From: Trichomonas vaginalis G3
Taxonomy: Eukaryota > Parabasalia > Trichomonadida > Trichomonadidae
Reading direction: 5' to 3'
NCBI RefSeq assembly: GCF_026262505.1
Contig: NC_067207.1
Span: 33,820,082-33,884,081, forward strand
Length of the DNA stretch: 64,000 nucleotides
Shown here: piece by piece, positions 58,787 through 64,000 of the stretch
How the letters are laid out: each line of letters starts with the position of its first letter
Position numbering within the stretch: the first letter of the stretch is position 1
The notes under the pieces: generated by a model
Database searches by the model: none
The model's input: the letters and a program-made list of their open reading frames with translations, nothing else
Told to the model about the DNA's origin: nothing
Position numbers and translations under genes: made by a program

Positions 58787-59614
58787 TTATTCTTCCTCTT
58801 TGAAGTTATCGAAATATTCTGTTATTTTTTCCTTCAGTAATGGTAAGTCTTCTTTGAATGTAAGTATTGTGCAACCTTTGATGTCATAGTGTGTTTGAGG
58901 AAGAGTACTTTTGACAATTTCCTTTATTTGCTCATTCGGTGTCATTGAAATCGGTAAGTTTTCACGATAGAACCAGTTTCTGTCAGATTTGTAAATCTTA
59001 GCAAGGTCATAAAAGCTTTTGTTGTTTCTTCTGACTAAATGCAACATAACCATATCTCTGTCTTCTTCTTTCTCCAACTCTTCAGTATATATCATATACT
59101 TATAACTCTTTTCCTTTCCTTTTGGTACTGAACGCGGTATTCTTTTCTGTATGCTTTTGTCTTTGGATTCAATGACTTCATCTTTTGCTTGAAGTTTCTT
59201 TTCCAGCTCTCCACGTTCTTGTCTGTGAAGTTCGTCAAGAAGTTTGTAAATATTCCAAGCATAACGTGGTGAAGCCCACATTGCAACTGCATTTACTAAA
59301 AGTCTATGAACATAATATCCTCTCAAACCGTTTGGCAATTTTTCACGGTTTTCGAATGGAATCTCTTCCCTCGGTTTTCCGAGGGAAGCAATCATATGAG
59401 GAAATTCTTCTAAAAGTTCTTTTGCCTGTTGGTTTTCAAACCAATGATATGCTTGCTTTGTAGAACTAAGAGCATTCATTATACTTTGCATTTGGTACAT
59501 GTCATCTTTGACTGAACGAATGAGTCTCAATTGTTTGTTATACTGTATGTATTCGTATTCTTCATTTATGGCTTCATGAACGATAGCAGTTGTTGTGTTC
59601 TCTAATGTTGACAT
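58787..59614 (-). CDS. KilA-N/Bro-type DNA-binding protein, 275 residues
   Basis: Start set at MSTLENTTTAIVHEAINEEY, matching M1 and element Y. NKQLRLIRSVKDDMYQMQSI, then the KilA-N core (GYYVHRLLVNAVAMWASPRY), a coiled coil (LEKKLQAKDEVIESKDKSIQ) and a C-terminal domain from RIPRSVPKGKEKSYKYMIYT. It looks whole. The palindrome TTCCCTCGG-TTTT-CCGAGGGAA (59367-59388) is in frame. Probable regulator; DNA binding is established for KilA-N in general. Confidence 0.85.
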   Translation of the reverse strand: MSTLENTTTAIVHEAINEEYEYIQYNKQLRLIRSVKDDMYQMQSIMNALSSTKQAYHWFENQQAKELLEEFPHMIASLGKPREEIPFENREKLPNGLRGYYVHRLLVNAVAMWASPRYAWNIYKLLDELHRQERGELEKKLQAKDEVIESKDKSIQKRIPRSVPKGKEKSYKYMIYTEELEKEEDRDMVMLHLVRRNNKSFYDLAKIYKSDRNWFYRENLPISMTPNEQIKEIVKSTLPQTHYDIKGCTILTFKEDLPLLKEKITEYFDNFKEEE

Positions 59615-59704
59615 TACTGTCTTTACATACAAAATAAAAAAATAAATAAAAATAAAATTAGCGTTATTTTTTCTATCTTTCACAAAAGACCAAAAATAAA
59701 CGCT

Positions 59705-60315
59705 TTACATGTATTTTTCAGCAACTTCGTCAAATAATTTTATAGCTTTATCTATCTCATCTACTTCAAACGTTTCTTTACCTTTTATGGGAGCACCATA
59801 CATTTTCTCAAACTTTTCGAGTAGTTCTGTTTCTGCGGCTCTCATATCATTAACGAACACAACCTTGACTCTATTGACTGTACTGTCATATCTTAGAGTT
59901 ATATTATATGTTCTTCCTATCTTATATCTTTTTGTGTTGAAGTCCTTCGGTTTCTGAACGATGTAAAGTAAGCCTTCACTGCAACGTTCCGTATCGAATG
60001 AACCATAAGTTATGAAGTTATATCCAACAACTGGGTCAATCCATAACAAAACTATTGGTATAAGACTTTTGTCGATGAGATATGCTGTAGTTCCATAGAA
60101 TCTTACTGATATCATAAGCTCAGGATTTCTTGTCAAAATTTTCTGAGTTGAAGCATTTCTAACCCAGTCGTGTGTTTTCTTTCCAGATGGAAATATAATG
60201 TCTGACAAAGAATATTTGTTGTATTTTTTGAGTATCTTACGTTTAAATCACCTATTCTAACCAATTTGGTGTCATTGTCTATCTTTCTAACTGTTTCAAA
60301 CTCAATGTTTGACAT
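59705..60315 (-). pseudogene. KilA-N plus T5orf172 (GIY-YIG-like) protein, broken
   Basis: The N-terminal part resembles KilA-N (KTHDWVRNASTQKILTRNPE). The C-terminal part GLLYIVQKPKDFNTKRYKIG, then VVFVNDMRAAETELLEKFEK and KGKETFEVDEID, matches the T5orf172/MUG113 branch of GIY-YIG nucleases, which is often fused to KilA-N in large DNA viruses and phages. M1 has no equivalent. About one break. Confidence 0.65.
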
Positions 60316-60399
60316 ATATGTCTTTACATACAAAATAAAAAAATAAATAAAAATAAAACTAACTTTATTTTTTCTGTCTTAAGGAAATTCACGATTTTT

Positions 60400-60690
60400 G
60401 TTGCTGAATTCAGCAAAAATATATTTTAGGGTAGATGGTTAGATCTAACCTCATTTCTACCCTCTTTTCTACCCCAGTTATTTTATAAGCGTTTTACATG
60501 GTAAACGTTATTTTTTAAATTTTGTGAAAACTCAACGGTTTGACACATGCCCTAAAAATTATTTTACTCAGAATTTTGTTGCTGAATTCAGCAAAAATAA
60601 TGTTTAGGGTAGAAGGTTAGATCTAACCTCATTTCTACCCTCTTTTCTACCCCAGTTATTTTATAAGCGTTTTACATGGTAAACGTTATG
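60400..60690. repeat. Tandem duplication of a gene end plus AGATCT palindrome
   Basis: GCTGAATTCAGCAAAAAT, then TAGGGTAGA.GGTTAGATCT and onward to ATAAGCGTTTTACATGG, occurs at about 60402-60505 and again at about 60572-60685. The second copy overlaps the 3' end of the 312-residue gene, so the first is a displaced duplicate. Each copy has one modular palindrome (GGGTAG/GGTTAG type), minus-strand orientation. Confidence 0.8.
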
Positions 60691-61599
60691 AATTCGTGAG
60701 ACTTTAAACAGTTTTGTAGCTTCTATTTCTTCTTTTAGTACATCGAATGTTTTAACAATGCCGAAAGTTTCTTTATATTTCTTCTTGACATCAGATAATA
60801 GGAAATCGTCAGCAGTTGGATAGTTTTTGTTCAGAAATTCTAACATGTTCATTTTATCTTCTGCTGGTTTTTCTGCTTCTTTCTTTAAGTCTGCATAGTC
60901 GTTTCTCATACGTTCTATCTCTTTGACGGAGTAGTTATATCTCCTCATTGCTGCTTTACATTTAGAACATTGCGGGTTCATTTTTGCGTTATACATTGAA
61001 ATAAAACCAGCTAAAACAACTAAAGCGTCAATTGCTCTCTTCATCTCAAACATAGCGGGTCTTATTTGTTTGTTCCATACCTTACCTCTTCTATCTTTAT
61101 CTCTTATCTGCCATACACATTCAGCAACTAACGAAACAAAGTTGTCGTAGGTCTTAAATTCTTCAGATTTATATATGTCAGAGATGTTCTTATATACCAT
61201 GTCGCAATCTTTGTCCATAACCTTATGGTTGCAATGAAATCCTAGAAACTCATAGTTTACCTTTCGTATGAACTTCTTTATTTCTACTGAGTCAGTTGCT
61301 TTGACTTCAATTTCATCGAATTCAGGAATAGTGAGTTTTTGTTGTTGGATTTCAGGTAGTTTGGGTAAATGGTCGATGAGGTCCTGCATTTCATAAAGAT
61401 ACTGTTCATTTGTTTCATCTTTCGCACTACAGTCTAAATTACTTGTTAAAAGTTCTTGCTTTATCTTCTGGATTTCTGTTTCAAAAGTATATGAAGAAGG
61501 AATGAAGCTTTTCATTTCTACTAACATAGATGTTGGATTCATGACTAACGAGTTTGGTGCTGTTGTTTGAATTGTTGTTGTGCCGATTGTTGAAATCAT
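60661..61599 (-). CDS. Maverick protein of unknown function, 312 residues
   Basis: M2 copy of 16623-17561; whole. The NPQCSKCKAAMRRYNYS site and the C-terminal YHVKRL are retained. Confidence 0.72.
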   Translation of the reverse strand: MISTIGTTTIQTTAPNSLVMNPTSMLVEMKSFIPSSYTFETEIQKIKQELLTSNLDCSAKDETNEQYLYEMQDLIDHLPKLPEIQQQKLTIPEFDEIEVKATDSVEIKKFIRKVNYEFLGFHCNHKVMDKDCDMVYKNISDIYKSEEFKTYDNFVSLVAECVWQIRDKDRRGKVWNKQIRPAMFEMKRAIDALVVLAGFISMYNAKMNPQCSKCKAAMRRYNYSVKEIERMRNDYADLKKEAEKPAEDKMNMLEFLNKNYPTADDFLLSDVKKKYKETFGIVKTFDVLKEEIEATKLFKVSRIHNVYHVKRL

Positions 61600-62540
61600 G
61601 TCTTTTATACAAAATAAAAAAAATAAAAAAAATAAAACTAACTTTATTTTTTATTTCGGGAAAATTCATGAAAATTCAAGAGGTGAAAAAACAGGTGAGA
61701 TCTCACCTCTTCACCTAAACTTTATTTTTGGGTCCTTTACACTCATTACGAAGAAGTCTTGACAAAACATTTACGAAGAAGTCATGACAAATTCAAGAGG
61801 GTAGAAATGAGGTTAGAAAACAGGTTAGATCTAACCATCTACCCTAAATTATATTTTTGGGTCCTTTACACTCATTACGATGAAATCATGACAAAACATT
61901 TACGAAGAAGTCATGAAAATTCAAGAGGTTAGAAAACAGGTGAGAAAACAGGTTAGATCTAACCATCTACCCTAAATTATATTTTTGGTGTAAATTTCAT
62001 GATTTTCGAGAGTTTTAGACCATGTTAGAAAAGAGGTGAAAAAACAGGTGAGATCTAACCATCTACCCGACATTCTCGTCAAATACAAAAAAATACAAAA
62101 AAATGACACTTTTTCATTAGATAACTGTTATTTTTTGACGAAGTGAAGGTTGACACTTCGTCAAAAAAATCCCTGAAATCATATCTTACATACAAAAAAA
62201 TACAAAAAAATGACACTTTTTCATTAGATAACTGTTATTTTTTGACGAAGTGAAGGTTGACACTTCGTCAAAAAAATCCCTGAAATCATGTCTTTACATA
62301 CAAAAAATACAAAATAAATAAAATAAAACTAACTTTATTTTTTATTTCGGGAAAATTCATGAAAATTCAAGAGGGTAGAAATGAGGGTAGAAATGAGGGT
62401 AGAAATGAGGTTAGATCTAACCATCTACCCTAAACATTATTTTTGGTCATGGACTTCGTCCTCGCCGCTTTGCGTCTTTATGTTAAAATAAATGGTACCA
62501 TTAATGATATCATGACTGTTCTCATTCATGTCTGATTTAC
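61600..62540. promoter_or_regulatory. 940-bp non-coding region with five modular palindromes
   Basis: No gene. Palindromes centre near 61698 (GGTGAGATCTCACC), 61828 and 61955 (GGTTAGATCTAACC), 62054 (mixed GGTGAGATCTAACC) and 62412 (GGTTAGATCTAACC after three GGGTAGAAATGA half-sites). Most are followed by an inverted half-site, TAAA and a T run. Two copies of a 100-bp unit with the hairpin TTTTTTGACGAAGTG / CACTTCGTCAAAAAA lie at about 62096-62196 and 62197-62299. The GC block at 62448-62482 matches the one inside polB. M1 has a KilA-N gene in this place. Confidence 0.75.
62448..62482. repeat. Non-coding copy of the polB GC palindrome block
   Basis: Matches 14842-14876 with two base differences, both in the GCCGC-TTGCG hairpin. 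Confidence 0.8.
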
Positions 62541-62555
62541 ATCCAACGAAAAAGT

Positions 62556-63641
62556 TTAGAAGAATTTTCTTATTCTTTCTGGCATGTTTTTATCTTTCCA
62601 GTACTCCCGCTCTAATGGTCCCAGATGAGTTGGTTTAGATTCTCTCAAGTTCTTAGATGGTATAACATCTTCAACGCCTCCTTCATATCTTACTTTATAA
62701 GTGTCATCGTTTATGTTGTAGTCAAGTATTTCAATAACCACTCCTCGCTTTGCTTCGTCAATGGTTTCAGCAAGTTTGCCATTACTACTTTCGACTAATT
62801 TATGACGAGGGTAAAATGCTATGGAGTCGTCAGCAGCTTTTATAAGATATCCATTACCTTGCGTAGAGTCTACGATATAATAATTTCGACTTAACCTTAA
62901 ACGTTTCTTTGTCAACGGTTTGTCGTCAAGAACTACACGAACTTTTGTTCCAGGAATGAGAGTAAATTGTGTTGAATTTCTGATATTTTGTGTTTGACTT
63001 CGTTTCTTTTGTATATACTTTTCTTCTTGTTGTTGTGTCATTGAATTTGGTGTATGTCCTGTTGTAGAATGTGTTGAGGAATTGTAAACTTCGATGAAAT
63101 GTTTCATTGTTTCTTCGGTAAAGTCTCGCTCTTGATTTAAATCTCTGAGAGTCCTTATGAAGCGGTTAATGATACCGAGTATGTTATGGTTATGGTCTTC
63201 AGTAGTGTAGTGAGTTATGTTATGCTTAATGAGAAATTCTGTGATTTCGTTGCTGAGGTATGCACCGTCTTGGTCTGATGTTAAAATACTTGGGCTATGT
63301 TCTGCTACAAACTTTTGTAAAACTCTTAACACTTCATGAGTTCCTTTATTTCTCATTATATACGCAAAAGCTTTGCGAGTGTTAACATTAATGAAGATGA
63401 GGAATGGTTTATGTCCTCCTTTTCTGCTTTGAATGAGAGTGTCAAATTGGTATGCGTCAGGAGTGTTGGAGTAAATTGGTAAAAAGTAGTCGTAAGGATT
63501 TATTTTTGTTTGATGTACAACATTTTTGTCAAAGAACCTTTTCACTTCAGCTCTGTTAGTAAATCCCGAACTCTTTGCAGCTTCATTGAATTTCTTAAAA
63601 GACCTCCATGGATGTTGTTCGAATACTTCTTTCAAGCTCAT
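62556..63641 (-). CDS. int: Maverick integrase with chromodomain, 361 residues, looks whole
   Basis: Retroviral-type integrase that inserts the element. Residues 1-48 form a small helical N-terminal region; rve core at about 60-200 with AYQFDTLIQS (near 67), ILTSDQDGAYLS (near 123) and the NRFIRTLRDLNQERDF block; a linker with QQEEKYIQKKRSQTQNIRNS; an SH3-like segment (TKVRVVLDDKPLTKKRLRLS); and a chromodomain-like end VVIEILDYNINDDTYKVRYE then VEDVIPSKNLRE. This order is standard for Polinton integrases. The start follows TTTAACTTTACATAAATG. The chromodomain is expected to steer insertion to particular chromatin; that is known for relatives, inferred here. Confidence 0.93.
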   Translation of the reverse strand: MSLKEVFEQHPWRSFKKFNEAAKSSGFTNRAEVKRFFDKNVVHQTKINPYDYFLPIYSNTPDAYQFDTLIQSRKGGHKPFLIFINVNTRKAFAYIMRNKGTHEVLRVLQKFVAEHSPSILTSDQDGAYLSNEITEFLIKHNITHYTTEDHNHNILGIINRFIRTLRDLNQERDFTEETMKHFIEVYNSSTHSTTGHTPNSMTQQQEEKYIQKKRSQTQNIRNSTQFTLIPGTKVRVVLDDKPLTKKRLRLSRNYYIVDSTQGNGYLIKAADDSIAFYPRHKLVESSNGKLAETIDEAKRGVVIEILDYNINDDTYKVRYEGGVEDVIPSKNLRESKPTHLGPLEREYWKDKNMPERIRKFF

Positions 63642-63660
63642 TTATGTAAAGTTAAAGATT

Positions 63661-64000
63661 TTAACCAACTCGTATCCAAGCGTGCATTGTTATATAAGGA
63701 GGCATATAATCTTTTCCATTACCTGCTGGGTCTGTAATACCAGCTACAACATGTGTATGATTTCCTGCAGTTCCACAGAAAATACCTGTGCTAACATCTT
63801 TGGGGTCATCTGAGATATCATATCTATTCATTCCCTGTCTATTCGAACCCGCTGCAAGATTTATATAACCTCTTTTTGTTATTGAATGTGAATGGTTTCC
63901 TTCCACAGATGTTCTTCCACTGAACCTATGCATATGTGAAGGAAGGTTTTCAATACCTATTTTCTTTGAACCTCCCATCTTCATTGACTGCGTATTAGTG
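63661..64000 (-). pseudogene. Collar/fibre-like protein, C-terminal end only (window edge)
   Basis: Matches the C-terminus of 19722-21407: LPSHMHRFSGRTSVEGNHSH, SITKRGYINLAAGSNRQGM and MPPYITMHAWIRV. The Ser/Thr/His loops differ strongly from M1 while the framework is kept. The gene continues past the right edge, so its state cannot be judged; listed here only because it is partial. Confidence 0.7.

Larger units (their letters stand above)
49221..64000. mobile_element. Maverick/Polinton M2, left two thirds
   Basis: Same family and gene order as M1; begins with the same terminal AGTTAGTATAC and runs off the right edge after 14.8 kb. Coding parts are mostly 90-98 percent identical to M1. Differences: it lacks the KilA-N gene of M1 17756, gains a T5orf172-type gene and a 71-residue gene, and has long runs of regulatory palindromes at 61.7-62.4 kb. 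Integrase, one KilA-N gene and several small genes look whole; capsid and polymerase are broken, with about two dozen breaks in view. Confidence 0.92.

Noticed and set aside
62556-63641. Integrase as part of an LTR retrotransposon
   Set aside because: No reverse transcriptase, protease or LTR nearby; chromodomain integrase beside polB and capsid genes in a 20-kb element with long inverted repeats is Maverick organisation.
1-64000. tRNA, rRNA or spliced host genes
   Set aside because: No cloverleaf boxes, rRNA landmarks or trichomonad intron signals (GTATGT with branch-acceptor ACTAACACACAG) were seen on reading both strands.

Overview
The window looks like trichomonad DNA, most likely Trichomonas vaginalis or a close relative. 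It is AT-rich and shows no introns. Some genes start just after a TCATTTTT-type initiator. It is filled with Maverick/Polinton elements carrying 6-bp target duplications and with Mutator-like (MULE) DNA transposons, a combination known from that genome. I see no clear host housekeeping gene, tRNA, rRNA or CRISPR array.

Layout. 1-2105 is the right-hand end of one Maverick (M0), running off the left edge. 2106-29512 is a minus-strand MULE transposon of roughly 3 kb that has been opened by four insertions: M0; a 1.1-kb hairpin-array element (E1, 2710-3833); a 1.5-kb MULE derivative flanked by an 82-bp direct repeat (E2, 4522-6066); and a complete Maverick (M1, 6416-28053, target duplication GACAAA, 695-bp terminal inverted repeats). 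28412-29211 is a hairpin array in the MULE 5' region. 29513-31671 holds a fragment of an unrecognised gene and two small non-autonomous elements (E4, E5), each with its own hairpin array. About 31.9-49.2 kb is a different, more diverged virus-like element (Y). It has capsid proteins, an SF3 helicase, a packaging ATPase and a family-B DNA polymerase, and it is cut by a third Maverick (M2, from 49221, running off the right edge).

M1 and M2 share one gene order. A small gene sits inside the terminal repeat, then come the major capsid protein, virion proteins, protein-primed DNA polymerase B, KilA-N regulators, a retroviral-type integrase with chromodomain and a phage-collar-like fibre. In M1 these are followed by the minor capsid protein, the packaging ATPase and further virion proteins. 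Together this is a self-replicating, self-packaging, integrating virus-like element. All copies are fossils: M1 has roughly two dozen breaks, the visible part of M2 about as many, M0 a handful and Y about a dozen. Some of these may be base-calling errors.

The most unusual content is structural. (i) All three Mavericks carry a terminal hairpin with an invariant ACTGCGC loop and stems that differ between elements yet stay paired. (ii) A cassette of four adjacent hairpins recurs in different MULE-type elements with compensated stem changes. (iii) A modular palindrome built round AGATCT has repeat words that change in concert. (iv) Small GC-rich double palindromes sit inside reading frames. (v) Most Maverick-type genes share a start-proximal box, TTTTTATC...TAAAATG, unlike the host initiator.
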